64,000 bases of DNA from Nocardioides cavernae (GTDB lineage: Bacteria > Actinomycetota > Actinomycetes > Propionibacteriales > Nocardioidaceae): NCBI RefSeq assembly GCF_016907475.1, contig NZ_JAFBCA010000001.1:2666001-2730000 (forward strand), written 5' to 3'. Below, in pieces: positions 26,131 through 34,674 of the stretch. Below the pieces are notes generated by a model. It had not been told where the DNA came from, did no database searches, and saw only the letters and a program-made list of their open reading frames with translations. The position numbers and the translations under genes were made by a program. How positions within the stretch are numbered: the first letter of the stretch is position 1; the number at the start of each line of letters is the position of its first letter.

Positions 26131-27263
26131 GCGGAGCCCCCGCCGTCGACGCGATCCTCACCCGCGCCCAGGTCGAGCAGACCGCCGCCACGATCGCGGC
26201 GATGCAGGAGCCGTCCGGTGCGATCCCGTGGACGCCCGGCGAGCACACCGACGTGTGGAACCACCTCGAGGCGGCGATGGCGCTGGTCGTCGGCGACCAG
26301 CGGGAGGCGGCGGAGCGAGCCTTCGCGTGGGCGCGTGGGACGCAGCGGGCCGACGGTTCGTGGCCGATGAAGATCGTGGTCGGCGAGGTGGAGGACCACT
26401 CCGGCGAGACCAACATGTCGGCGTACGTCGCCGTCGCCGTGTGGCACCACTGGCTGGTGGAGCGCGACGAGGCGTTCGTCCGGCTGATGTGGCCGACGGT
26501 GCGCCGCGCGCTCGACTTCGCGGTCTCGATGCAGCTCCCGTTCGGCGGCATCGCCTGGTCGCAGGAGTGGCACGACGGCCGACCGGGCCCGGTCAACGAG
26601 GCCGCCCTGCTCGCGGGGTCGTCGAGCATCTACCACTCGCTGCGCGCCGGCGTGGCGCTCGCGGAGCTGGTGGGGGAGCCGCAGGTCGAGTGGGAGCTCG
26701 CGGGCGGCCGGCTCGGCCACGCCCTGCGCGAGCACCGCGACCTCTTCCTGGACAAGTCGACGTTCTCGATGGACTGGTACTACCCGGTGCTCGGCGGAGC
26801 GGTGCGCGGGGCCGAGGCGCTCGCGCTGCTCGCGGAGCGGTGGGACACCTTCGTCGAGCCGGGCCTCGGCATCCGGTGCGTCTCGGAGAACCCGTGGGTG
26901 ACGGGTGCGGAGACCTGCGAGCTCGTGCTCGCCCTGGACGCCCTCGGCGACCGTGCCCGGGCGCTGCAGCTGCTCGCCGACGTGCAGCACCTGCGCACCG
27001 CGGAGGGGTCCTACTGGACCGGCTACGTGTTCCCCACGGATGTCGACGAGGTGGGCGTCAACTGGCCCGCGGAGCAGACGACCTACACGGCAGCGGCCGT
27101 GGTCCTGGCCGTGGACGCGCTCAGCGACGGGACTCCCGGGGCGGACATCATGCGCGGCACGACGCTGGCGCCGGACTTCGCGGAGATCGGGCTGGAGTGC
27201 GGGTGCCCGCCGGCCGGTGGGTCAGCCGAGCGGGTCGCCGGCGTCGCCGGTCGTACGGCGTAG
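26127..27263 (+). CDS. Alpha-barrel (prenyltransferase/cyclase-like) protein
   Basis: A 378-residue protein with the repeating helical hairpins of (alpha/alpha)6 toroids. RADGSWPMKI and AEGSYWTGYVFP resemble QW-type turns of squalene cyclase/prenyltransferase folds, and SSSIYHSLRAGVAL and SENPWVTGAETCELVLAL are further hairpins. No DDxD or DxDD acid motif stands out, so catalysis is uncertain; a glycoside-hydrolase-like role is also possible. GTG 26127 overlaps the methyltransferase stop (GTGA). Its 3' end overlaps the convergent methyltransferase by 42 bp. Confidence 0.65.
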   Translation: MSGAPAVDAILTRAQVEQTAATIAAMQEPSGAIPWTPGEHTDVWNHLEAAMALVVGDQREAAERAFAWARGTQRADGSWPMKIVVGEVEDHSGETNMSAYVAVAVWHHWLVERDEAFVRLMWPTVRRALDFAVSMQLPFGGIAWSQEWHDGRPGPVNEAALLAGSSSIYHSLRAGVALAELVGEPQVEWELAGGRLGHALREHRDLFLDKSTFSMDWYYPVLGGAVRGAEALALLAERWDTFVEPGLGIRCVSENPWVTGAETCELVLALDALGDRARALQLLADVQHLRTAEGSYWTGYVFPTDVDEVGVNWPAEQTTYTAAAVVLAVDALSDGTPGADIMRGTTLAPDFAEIGLECGCPPAGGSAERVAGVAGRTA

Positions 27264-27869
27264 CACGCGCATCGACCCGACCGCCTCGACCTCGGTGAAG
27301 GCGCCGCTCGCCAGCGCGGGGAGGTAGATGTCCTCGTAGGGCGGACGGCCGCCGTGCGCGGGGTCGGGGAAGACGTCGTGGACGGCGAGCACGCCACCCG
27401 CCATCACCCAGTGCGGCCAGGTGCGGAAGTCGGTGCGGGCGGGCTCGACACCGTGGCCGCCGTCGATGAAGAGCAGCGAGAGCGGCGTGCGCCACCACGC
27501 ACCGACCGTCTCCGAGCGGCCGACGACTGCGACCACCTGCTCCTCGAGGCCGGCGGCCGCGATGGTGCGGCGGAAGGTCGGCAGGGTGTCCATCACGCCG
27601 AGGTCGTGGTCGACGAGGCTGTCGTCGTGGTGCTCCCAACCCGCCTGGTTCTCCTCGGAGCCGCGGTGGTGGTCGACGGTGACGACGGTGCCGCCGACCT
27701 CGCGGGCGGCGCCACCCAGCCAGACGGCCGACTTCCCGCAGTAGGTGCCGACCTCCAGCGCCGGGCCGAACGGGAGCCGCTCGCGGGCCCACCGGTGCAG
27801 CAGCGCCCCCTCGTCCTCGGGCATGAAGCCCTTCGCGGCACGGGCATGGGCGAGCAGGTCGGCGGGCAT
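27222..27869 (-). CDS. Class I SAM-dependent methyltransferase (MT24-like)
   Basis: A 215-residue methyltransferase resembling the O-methyltransferase/Methyltransf_24 group. SAM-binding motif ALEVGTYCGKSAVWLG at about residue 33, the acidic strand VVTVDHHRGSEENQ, and LSLLFIDGGHGVEPARTDF at about 130, where DGGH is the usual metal-side motif. ATG 27869 is used; GTG 27872 is an alternative that sits 8 nt from a TAGGGT box. Convergent overlap of 42 bp with the alpha-barrel gene links it to the glycosyltransferase set by position. Confidence 0.85.
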   Translation of the reverse strand: MPADLLAHARAAKGFMPEDEGALLHRWARERLPFGPALEVGTYCGKSAVWLGGAAREVGGTVVTVDHHRGSEENQAGWEHHDDSLVDHDLGVMDTLPTFRRTIAAAGLEEQVVAVVGRSETVGAWWRTPLSLLFIDGGHGVEPARTDFRTWPHWVMAGGVLAVHDVFPDPAHGGRPPYEDIYLPALASGAFTEVEAVGSMRVLRRTTGDAGDPLG

Positions 27870-27953
27870 CACGGGAGACGACCCTAGTGCGGTCACACCT
27901 GCGTCCCGGCAGGCGTCAGGTGGGTGAAGGCATCCACTCACCGAGGAGCAGAC

Positions 27954-28292
27954 ATGAGCAACCACACGATCGTCATCCCCGCCGCCGACCTCGAAGCAGC
28001 GACGGCGTTCTACCGCACGGCGTGGGGCGCCGAGCCGCACACCGAGACGCCCTACTACGTCGGGTTCAACCTCGACGGGCAGGAGATCGGGCTCAACCCC
28101 AACGGCGAGCGCGACCAGATGACCGGTCCGGTCGTCTACTGGGCCACTGACGACCTCGCGGCCAAGGTGGCCGAGGTCGAGGCCGCCGGCGGGACCGTCG
28201 TACGTCCCGTGACGGAGGTCGGGGGCGGGACGTCGCTCGCGCTGCTGACCGACCCGGCCGGCAACCAGGTCGGCTTCATCACCCAGGGCTAG
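27954..28292 (+). CDS. VOC/glyoxalase-family protein
   Basis: A 112-residue single-module VOC protein. It begins NHTIVIPAADLEAATAFYRT (metal-ligand strand, though His is at position 3) and ends LLTDPAGNQVGFI, with the final ligand Gln/Gly region. Function is open: dioxygenase, isomerase or antibiotic-binding roles all occur. ATG 27954 has GAGGAG upstream. Its TAG stop lies in a CTAG palindrome that also supplies the stop of the convergent hydrolase. Confidence 0.8.
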   Translation: MSNHTIVIPAADLEAATAFYRTAWGAEPHTETPYYVGFNLDGQEIGLNPNGERDQMTGPVVYWATDDLAAKVAEVEAAGGTVVRPVTEVGGGTSLALLTDPAGNQVGFITQG

Positions 28293-29574
28293 CTGGCGGC
28301 GCCGTCGAGCTCTGCGGGGTCGACGCCGCTGTCGGCCTCCAGGCCGTGGCGCCAGGTGTTCCAGTGCCAGGTGAGGTAGCGGTCGACGGCCCGCACCGCG
28401 TGGGCGCTGCGGATCGAGTGGAAGACGTCGAAGGCGTGCTGGGCGCCCGGCAGCTCGGCGTACACCACCGACTTCTCCGACGTCCGTCGCAGCTCGGCGA
28501 CGAACATCCGCGCCTGGTCGACTGCCACGAGGCTGTCGAGCTCGCCGTGGATGACGAAGAAGTCCGGAGCGTCGGGCGTGATGCGCAGGATGGGGGACGC
28601 GGCCTCGTAGACGTCGGGCGCGTCCTGCCACGTCGTCTGCATGACGCGGGGGCCGAGGAAGGCGTCGCGCATCCCGATCGCGTTGGCGAGCCCGGTCGAC
28701 CCGGCGAAGTCGTAGACCCCGTAGAACGGCACCGCCGCCTGTACGGAGGTGTCGGCGTCCTCGAAGCCCGGCTGGAACTGCGGGTCGCCGGGGGTCAGCG
28801 CCGCCAGTGCGGCGAGGTGGCCGCCGGCGGACCCGCCGGTGATCACGAGGTAGTCGGGGTCACCGCCGTGGTCGGCGATGTTGTCCCGGACCCAGGCGAT
28901 GGCGCGCTTCACGTCGACGATGTGCGCGGGCCACGGGTCGCGGGGGGAGAGGCGGTAGTTGATCGCCACGCAGACCCACCCCTGGGCGGCCATCCGGTTC
29001 ATCAGGGGCCGGCCCTGGTGCTCCTTGGCGCCGAGGGTCCAGGCCCCACCGTGCACCTGCAGGAGCACGGGGGCGTCCTTGATCGCGGCGTCGCCGGCCG
29101 GCAGGTAGATGTCGAGGTGACCACGTCGTCCGGCCTCGGAGTAGGGCAGGTTGCGGATCACCCGGACCGCGTCGTCCTGGAAGTCGAACGGCCGGGCCAG
29201 GTTGCGCCACGGCGTCGCCAGGTCGGCCGGGTCGGGAGCCGCGTCGAGCTGCTCGACGTAGTCGACGCCGAGCCCTCCACGAGGGCTTCGTCGAGCACCT
29301 CGGCGGCGCGGCGGCTCTGCCGCACCATGTGGGCGAGGCCGAGCGCGCTGGCCCCGGCGAGGGCGAGCCCGGCCTTGGCGGGCAGGCCCGCGCGGCGGCC
29401 CTTCGTCAGGTGGGCGGCGGCGTCCAGCGCGGTCAGGGCGAGCATCTGCGGCGCGGTCTCGCCGAAGAGCCAGCCGGCGGCGAAGGACGGCACACCGGCA
29501 CGCTGGCCGCGCGGGGGGCGCAGGGCGTTGGCGGTGAGGGCTGCGATCACGGACTGGCGGAACAGGAAGCTCAC
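28289..29574 (-). pseudogene. Alpha/beta hydrolase with membrane anchor, frameshifted
   Basis: One hydrolase split across two frames. Frame A (29574 to about 29280) gives a membrane-type N-terminus (MSFLFRQSVIAALTANALRP ... LDEALVEG). Frame B continues as LGVDYVEQLDAAPD..., then an HSL-type esterase: LLQVHGGAW (oxyanion hole), TGGSAGGHLAAL (nucleophile), HGELDSLV and GAQHAF. Restoring one C in the CCC run at 29273-29275 (plus strand) joins them into ~429 residues. Without it, frame B could start at 29161 as a 290-residue protein missing the anchor. GTG 29574 has TAACAT 7 nt upstream. True mutation or sequencing error cannot be told apart here. Confidence 0.8.
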
Positions 29575-29581
29575 GGAGCCA

Positions 29582-29587
29582 ATGTTA
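29582..29587 (-). promoter_or_regulatory. -10 box (TAACAT) of the hydrolase gene
   Basis: TAACAT on the minus strand, 7 nt before GTG 29574. An intact promoter supports the frameshift being recent or an artefact. Confidence 0.45.
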
Positions 29588-29666
29588 CTTGCTGGTACGT
29601 CGGCGAGGACGAGCGGTCGACGACGCCGTCCCCACCGCGGCCAGCTCGATCCATCGGAGGCACGCC

Positions 29667-30278
29667 ATGATCGCTGCTGTGGACACTCCTCGCGCGGACC
29701 CCTGGACCTACGTCGTGACGGACGTCGAGCTCGACGGCCCGTGGCCCGGCATCAACTCGATGCGCTCGTTCGCCTCCGTGGCGGTGACGGCCGACGGCGT
29801 CGAGCACGGACGCTTCGAGGCGGTCCTGGAGCCGCTGGCCGGGACGTCCCCGGACCCGGCCACGCTGGACTGGTTCGCCACCCAGCCGGGCGCGTGGGAG
29901 GCGGCGACCCGCGACGCCGAGCCCGTCGTCCGGGTGATGGAGCGCTACGTCGCGTGGCTGCAGGACCTGCCCTGGCCGCGCATGTTCGCGGCCTTCCCGC
30001 TGGCGCTCGACGGCATCTGGATGGACCACTACCTGCGCCGCTTCACCCCCTACGGCATCAGGCAGGGCCACCACGAGGAGGACCGGTTGTTCGTCGGCGG
30101 AGGTCTGTGCCTGAGGAGCTACGCGGCGGCGGTGACGGGGGAGTCCGCCGGGCTCGTTGACGTCGACACGCTCCCGAGCTCGTGGTTCGGCGAGGTGGAG
30201 CACACCCACCGGGCGATCGACGACACCGTCGGCTACGCCAACCTGCTCGTGGAGCTGTTCCGGCGGGCCGCCCGGTGA
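29667..30278 (+). CDS. DEDD-type 3'-5' exonuclease-like protein
   Basis: A 203-residue protein. YVVTDVELDGPWPGINSMRS near residue 12 carries the DxE metal motif of DEDD exonucleases. AFPLALDGIWMDHY and EHTHRAIDDTVGYANLL (His and Asp of the DEDDh end) complete it. Likely an RNase T/oligoribonuclease-like nuclease; the real substrate is not known. ATG 29667 has GGAGG at suitable distance, better than upstream ATG 29589. The next gene overlaps its stop (GTGA). Confidence 0.72.
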   Translation: MIAAVDTPRADPWTYVVTDVELDGPWPGINSMRSFASVAVTADGVEHGRFEAVLEPLAGTSPDPATLDWFATQPGAWEAATRDAEPVVRVMERYVAWLQDLPWPRMFAAFPLALDGIWMDHYLRRFTPYGIRQGHHEEDRLFVGGGLCLRSYAAAVTGESAGLVDVDTLPSSWFGEVEHTHRAIDDTVGYANLLVELFRRAAR

Positions 30279-31165
30279 CGGGCATGCACGCGGACGAGCT
30301 CCTGGTGGACGACGAGACCGTACGACGCCTCGTCGCGGCCCAGCTCCCCCAGTGGTCCTCGCTCCCGGTGCGGCGGCTCCCGCCGCTGGGCACCGACAAC
30401 CAGCTGTTCCGCCTCGGCGACGACCTGCTCGTCCGCATGCCTCGCATCCCCGGCCCGGCCGAGACTGTGGCGTTCGAGCACACGTGGCTGCCGCGGCTCG
30501 CGCCGCACCTGCCGGTGGCAGTCCCTGCGCCGGTGGCGATGGGGGAACCCGGCAACGGCTTCCCGTGGCCCTGGACGGTCGTCCCGTGGATCGACGGCGT
30601 GACCCCCACCGAGTCGTCGTACGACCCGGAGGAGTGGGCGGTCGAGCTCGGCCTCTTCGTCCGGGCCTGCCGCGACGTGCCGGCGATGGGCGGTCCGGTG
30701 AAGACCGAGGGACGGGGAGCTCCGCTGCCGTCGCTCGACGCGTGGGTGCGGGAGTGGACCGACAAGGCCGACCCCGCGCAGGTCTCCAGGGACGCGGTGC
30801 TCGCGCTGTGGGAGGACGCCCTGGCTGCACCGTCGTACGACGGTGAGCCGCGCTGGTTCCACGGCGACCTCCACGACGGCAACCTCCTCGTGCGGGACGG
30901 CCGGCTCGCCGCGGTGATCGACTGGGGTGCCGCCGGCCGCGGCGACCCGGCCGTCGAGCTCAACGCGATGTGGGGCTACGTCCCGCTCTCCGTCGCCCAG
31001 CTCTACCGCGAGGCCGTCGGCCTGGACGAGGCCGCCTACCGCCGCGCTCGCGGCTTCGCGCTCGCCCCGGCCATCAGCGGCTGGACCTACTACCGCGACA
31101 CCGCACCCGAGACGTCCCGCGGGGCGCTCGAGACCGTGCGGCGGCTGATCGCCTCGCTGGACTGA
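30275..31165 (+). CDS. Aminoglycoside/macrolide phosphotransferase-family protein
   Basis: A 296-residue APH-fold kinase. The catalytic loop is WFHGDLHDGNLLVRDG at about residue 200 and the metal-binding loop AVIDWGAAGRGDPAVEL at about 220. PPLGTDNQLFRLGDDLLVRM is the nucleotide-binding region. It resembles MPH-type kinases, but chromosomal APH-like genes often act on unknown metabolites, so resistance should not be assumed. GTG 30275 overlaps the exonuclease stop; ATG 30284 is also possible. Confidence 0.8.
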   Translation: MTGMHADELLVDDETVRRLVAAQLPQWSSLPVRRLPPLGTDNQLFRLGDDLLVRMPRIPGPAETVAFEHTWLPRLAPHLPVAVPAPVAMGEPGNGFPWPWTVVPWIDGVTPTESSYDPEEWAVELGLFVRACRDVPAMGGPVKTEGRGAPLPSLDAWVREWTDKADPAQVSRDAVLALWEDALAAPSYDGEPRWFHGDLHDGNLLVRDGRLAAVIDWGAAGRGDPAVELNAMWGYVPLSVAQLYREAVGLDEAAYRRARGFALAPAISGWTYYRDTAPETSRGALETVRRLIASLD

Positions 31166-31179
31166 GCGGGACCTCGCGG

Positions 31180-31341
31180 GTGGCCTCTGTGCCCGGCTCG
31201 GGGGTCGGCATCGACGCGACCCGCCCGCTCTCGGAGGTGGTCGACGAGGTCCTGCGGCGCGCTGGGGCGGTCGAGGTCGACCCTCGTGACGGCGTCGTCC
31301 TGACGTGCCTCGATGCGGAGGTCGGGAGCGCGGAGTACTGA
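31180..31341 (+). pseudogene. Possible C-terminal remnant of a P-loop kinase
   Basis: A 53-residue frame. VGIDATRPLSEVVDEVLRRA resembles the last helix of small P-loop kinases (shikimate/gluconate kinase-like ATPases), where it follows a nucleotide-binding core not present here. The rest (VEVDPRDGVVLTCLDAEVG) is unremarkable. It may instead be a tiny real gene cotranscribed with the APH-like gene 14 bp upstream. Confidence 0.3.
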
Positions 31342-31400
31342 GGTCACCTGATGACTCGGAGGCTCCGCGATCCTGCGCCGGCCGCCGCTCCACGACGACG

Positions 31401-32141
31401 CTAGTGCAGCCGCTCGCCGAAGAACTCGAGCACCGCGTCAACCGCCACCTGCGACCGGTGCTCGGTGACGGTGGCGTGGCCGGAGCCCTCGATCTCGACG
31501 CGGAGGAAGGCGTCGCCGATGAGCGAGGCGAGGGAGTCGAAGCGGGCGCCCACGAGCGGGTCGGAGGCGTAGCGGATGCCGAGCACGGAGCAGCCGTCGG
31601 CGGCGCGACGGCGTACGACGTCGGCGTCGGCGGGGGAGAGGTTGAGGTCGGCGGCGCGGCCGGGGAGGCCGATGAAGGGCACGCTGGGCTGGCACACGAC
31701 CGGGGCGACGGTGCTGTCGTCGACCATCATCGCGAGCGCGAAGCCGCCGGTGAAGCACATGCCGAGCGCCCCCACGCCGGGGCCACCGACCTCGGCGTGG
31801 AGGTCGCGCGCCAGGGACCGGAGCCACCCGGCCACGGGGGTGGTGACGCCGCGGGCGAGCTTGGTGAGCTCCCGGCTGATGCAGACCCGGGGGAAGACCC
31901 GTGCCACGTCGACGTTGCTGAACTCGCGGCCGAGCGGGCCGAAGAGGTGCGGCAGCAGGACGGTGTAACCGGCCGCGACCAGCTCCTCGCCGAAGCGGAT
32001 CACGCCTGCGCTGAGGCCCGGCAGCTCGTGGATGACCACCACTCCGGGGCCGGTCCCTCGCCGCCAGACGGGGTGGGTGGTCCGGACCCCCGCCACGTCG
32101 TCGGTGTGCTCGCTGCGGGTCCAGCCGTCGAGTGCGTCCAC
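31401..32141 (-). CDS. Dienelactone hydrolase-family protein
   Basis: A 246-residue alpha/beta hydrolase. The nucleophile is Cys, in GALGMCFTGGFALAM (GxCxGG), as in dienelactone hydrolases. VVVIHELPGLSAGVI holds the conserved Glu that activates the Cys. The Asp lies in RYASDPLVGARF and the His in EGSGHATV. The family opens dienelactones in chlorocatechol breakdown, but many members are general esterases. GTG 32141 is used, with CACATT 6 nt upstream as a weak -10. Confidence 0.85.
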   Translation of the reverse strand: MDALDGWTRSEHTDDVAGVRTTHPVWRRGTGPGVVVIHELPGLSAGVIRFGEELVAAGYTVLLPHLFGPLGREFSNVDVARVFPRVCISRELTKLARGVTTPVAGWLRSLARDLHAEVGGPGVGALGMCFTGGFALAMMVDDSTVAPVVCQPSVPFIGLPGRAADLNLSPADADVVRRRAADGCSVLGIRYASDPLVGARFDSLASLIGDAFLRVEIEGSGHATVTEHRSQVAVDAVLEFFGERLH

Positions 32142-32189
32142 GGGAGGAATGTGGCAGCCCGGAGGCGCGAGCGGAAGAGCGAGGGTCTG

Positions 32190-32217
32190 TTGCACCGACC
32201 GACCGCTCGGTTAGGTT
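32190..32217 (+). promoter_or_regulatory. Promoter of the M43 protease gene
   Basis: TTGCAC (32190-32195), 16 bp, then TAGGTT (32212-32217). This fits a housekeeping sigma promoter; transcription would start near 32224 with a ~27-nt leader. Confidence 0.6.
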
Positions 32218-32250
32218 GCTGCTCCCCCCATCCCACAGACAGGATCTCGG

Positions 32251-33210
32251 ATGCCCCACTCCCGTCCCCTGCGCGGCCTCGTCATGGCCGGTGCCATGGC
32301 GCTCGTCGCCACCACGTTGTCCGCAACTGCTGCCGTGCCCGCGACCGCGCTCGCGCCCTCACCCAAGGCCGCCGAGTGCGCCGACGGCCACGGCCACGCC
32401 GACGAGAACGCCACCGCGCGGGTGCGCAAGGGTGCCAAGGCCGATGAGCCGAAGCCCTTCTCCGGCACGGGCGAGCAGTACTTCGTCCTCGACGACTTCT
32501 CCACCCTCGCCGCCGCTTCGGTCACCATCCCGACCTACGTCCACGTCGTGCTTCCGGCGTCCGAGGCGACCAACAGCACGGCCGCCGAGGACCGGCTCAC
32601 CGCGATGGTGAGCTCCCAGATGGGCGTCCTCAACGAGGCGTACGCCGGCCGCACCGGCACCCAGTCGTCCGCGGCGACGCCGTTCCGGTTCGAGCTCAAG
32701 GGCGTCGACTTCTCCTACAACGATGCCTGGTACGGCGTCGTGCCGGGCGCCGTCGAGAAGGAGATGAAGGCCGCGACCCGCGTCGGCGGCAAGGACACCC
32801 TCAACGTGTGGACCGCCAACATCGGTGACGACCTCCTCGGCTGGGCCACCTTCCCGACCAAGAAGCTCAGCAGCAACGACGGCGTCGTCATCCTCGACGA
32901 GTCGATGCCCGGAGGCACGGCCGGGAAGTACGCCCTCGGCGACACGTTGACCCACGAGGTCGGCCACTGGCTTGCGCTCTACCACACGTTCCAGGGTGGC
33001 TGTAAGGGCAAGGGCGACCAGGTCGCCGACACCGCGGCCGAGGCCGGACCGCAGTTCGACTGCCCGGTGGGTGCGGACACCTGCACCGCGCCCGGAGCGG
33101 ACCCGATCCACAACTACATGGACTACACGCAGGACTCCTGCATGTACCAGTTCACCGCCGGGCAGGTCGCCCGCATGAGCGACGCCTGGGCGCAGTACCG
33201 GGCCAGCTGA
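32251..33210 (+). CDS. Secreted M43-type zinc metalloprotease
   Basis: A 319-residue exported protease. The signal peptide ends near TALA (residue 35). The zinc motif LTHEVGHWLALYHTF (HExxHxxxxxH) is at about residue 235, followed by the Met-turn PIHNYMDYTQDSC; this is the pappalysin/cytophagalysin pattern. Four or more Cys in the second half may form disulfides. The stretch between the signal peptide and about residue 90 is likely a propeptide. It has its own clear promoter and a hairpin after its stop. Confidence 0.9.
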   Translation: MPHSRPLRGLVMAGAMALVATTLSATAAVPATALAPSPKAAECADGHGHADENATARVRKGAKADEPKPFSGTGEQYFVLDDFSTLAAASVTIPTYVHVVLPASEATNSTAAEDRLTAMVSSQMGVLNEAYAGRTGTQSSAATPFRFELKGVDFSYNDAWYGVVPGAVEKEMKAATRVGGKDTLNVWTANIGDDLLGWATFPTKKLSSNDGVVILDESMPGGTAGKYALGDTLTHEVGHWLALYHTFQGGCKGKGDQVADTAAEAGPQFDCPVGADTCTAPGADPIHNYMDYTQDSCMYQFTAGQVARMSDAWAQYRAS

Positions 33211-33225
33211 CCACCGCACGCCCGC

Positions 33226-33259
33226 GACGCCGGGTCGGGCTCACCGCCCGCCCGGCGTC
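33226..33259. terminator. Bidirectional hairpin
   Basis: GACGCCGGG (33226-33234) pairs perfectly with CCCGGCGTC (33251-33259) around a 16-nt loop. It lies between the convergent 3' ends of the protease and the first sulfotransferase gene. Confidence 0.6.
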
Positions 33260-33275
33260 CGTGCGTCGGGAGGGA

Positions 33276-33920
33276 TCAGAACGTGTAGCCGAACGCCTCG
33301 AGGTCGCGCGCGTAGACCTCGGCGACCTTCGCCCGGGTCGCATCGGTGTAGTAGTCGCGATAGCTGCCGTGCGGCGACTTGTTGCGGTGCGGGACGTGGA
33401 CCGGTTCGCCGCCGAGCCGCCGCTCGACGTGGGCGAGGTCGTCGGCGAAGGTCTCGGTCCGTCCGACGAAGTCGACCTCGCGGTCGGGGGCGCGCAGGTA
33501 GTCCACCTGCGGCCGGCCGACCCGGGGCAGCTCCTCGGTGCCGCGCAGCACGAACTCGTCGAAGCCGGAGTACGACGCTGCCGCCCGCCACATGTCGTTG
33601 CCGCGCATCCGTGCGGCCTCCGAGCCCTGCGGTCGGCCGCTCGACGGACCCCACGCGCGGTCCCAGTCCTGGATCATCGACCACCACGAGACCATCCGCG
33701 CCCAGGGGTTCCGGACGAACGCGAAGGACCAGTAGCCGGCCGTCTGCGGCTCCGCGCGCAGGATCCGAGCGTACGGCGCGTGCCGGCCGAGCGGGGGAGT
33801 GACGCCGGGTGCCTTGCTCCGCGCATCGGGGCAGCACCGCTCGAACGCGACCCCGACCGACACCCCGCCGGTCTTGGGCACGTGCACGAAGAGCGCGCGC
33901 CTGGCGTCGGAGATGAGCAC
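33276..33920 (-). CDS. Sulfotransferase-family protein A
   Basis: A 214-residue protein of the Sulfotransfer_2-like group. LFVHVPKTGGVSV is the 5'-phosphosulfate-binding loop and FVRNPWARMVSWWSMI the 3'-phosphate-binding segment for PAPS. DFVGRTETFADDLAHVE and PHRNKSPHGSYRDYY are shared with paralogue C at 34675. It likely sulfates a carbohydrate, or perhaps a lipid. GTG 33920 has TAGCCT 7 nt upstream. No PAPS synthesis genes are in the window. Confidence 0.82.
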   Translation of the reverse strand: MLISDARRALFVHVPKTGGVSVGVAFERCCPDARSKAPGVTPPLGRHAPYARILRAEPQTAGYWSFAFVRNPWARMVSWWSMIQDWDRAWGPSSGRPQGSEAARMRGNDMWRAAASYSGFDEFVLRGTEELPRVGRPQVDYLRAPDREVDFVGRTETFADDLAHVERRLGGEPVHVPHRNKSPHGSYRDYYTDATRAKVAEVYARDLEAFGYTF

Positions 33921-33927
33921 GGGCGCG

Positions 33928-33933
33928 AGGCTA
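33928..33933 (-). promoter_or_regulatory. -10 box (TAGCCT) of sulfotransferase A
   Basis: TAGCCT, 7 nt before GTG 33920 on the minus strand. Confidence 0.45.
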
Positions 33934-34014
33934 ACCCACGCACCGGTGACAGGCGCAGCCTGCGTCGCGCCCGGCCGCCGACCAGACGTGCCGGTGCGGG
34001 ATGATCGGCCCGTG

Positions 34015-34671
34015 ATGACGTTCCTCGCGCTCGGGCCCGGTCGGGACTTCGTGCTCCTCGCCCTGCCCAAGACGGCGAGCACGGCCCTCGAGCGGACACT
34101 GTCGCCCTACGCCACCGAGTCGGTCAGCGCGCCACCCGGCCGCAAGCACCTCCCGGCGCGTGGCTTCGTGCACACCAAGGCCCACGAGCTCGCCGAGCAG
34201 GGGCACCCGCGCGAGTCCTACGAGCTCGTCGCGATGTTCCGCGAGCCGGTCGCCTGGCTCGAGTCGTGGTGGCGCTACCGGGCGCGCGAGGACAGCCGGC
34301 AGTCGACCGCCGACATGACGTTCGAGGAGTTCGCCCTCCACTACCTCGCCGGCCACGACGACGCGCCGGTCCCCAAGGGGCGTCCGGCGAGGTTCATCCA
34401 CGCCCAGGGCGCGGTCGCGGTCGACCGGGTCTTCGCGGTCGAGCGGCCCGACGTCTGGTCGGCGTGGTTCAGCGAGCGGATCGGCCGGCCGCTGGACTTC
34501 GAGCGGCGCAACGCGTCGACCGCCGAGCACGGCGAGCTCGGCTTCGCCACCCGGGAGGCGCTGGCGGCCCACTTCGCGCCGGAGTACGACGTGTGGCGCC
34601 GGCTCGAGGCGACCGGCGAGTGGTCGGGCGCGCGCGGCACCCGGCTGCCGGACCTCGACGGCAAGCCCTAG
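34015..34671 (+). CDS. Sulfotransferase-family protein B
   Basis: A 218-residue protein. FVLLALPKTASTALERTL matches the PAPS 5'-loop (PKTAST) and VAMFREPVAWLESWWRYR the 3'-phosphate loop. It is diverged from A and C, lying between them on the other strand; its stop is 3 bp from the end of C. ATG 34015 or the adjoining GTG 34012 could start it. Substrate unknown. Confidence 0.75.
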   Translation: MTFLALGPGRDFVLLALPKTASTALERTLSPYATESVSAPPGRKHLPARGFVHTKAHELAEQGHPRESYELVAMFREPVAWLESWWRYRAREDSRQSTADMTFEEFALHYLAGHDDAPVPKGRPARFIHAQGAVAVDRVFAVERPDVWSAWFSERIGRPLDFERRNASTAEHGELGFATREALAAHFAPEYDVWRRLEATGEWSGARGTRLPDLDGKP

Positions 34672-34674
34672 CCG

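Noticed and set aside
30275..31165. An antibiotic resistance kinase
   Set aside because: Catalytic motifs are shared by many metabolic APH-fold kinases; the neighbourhood gives no resistance context.
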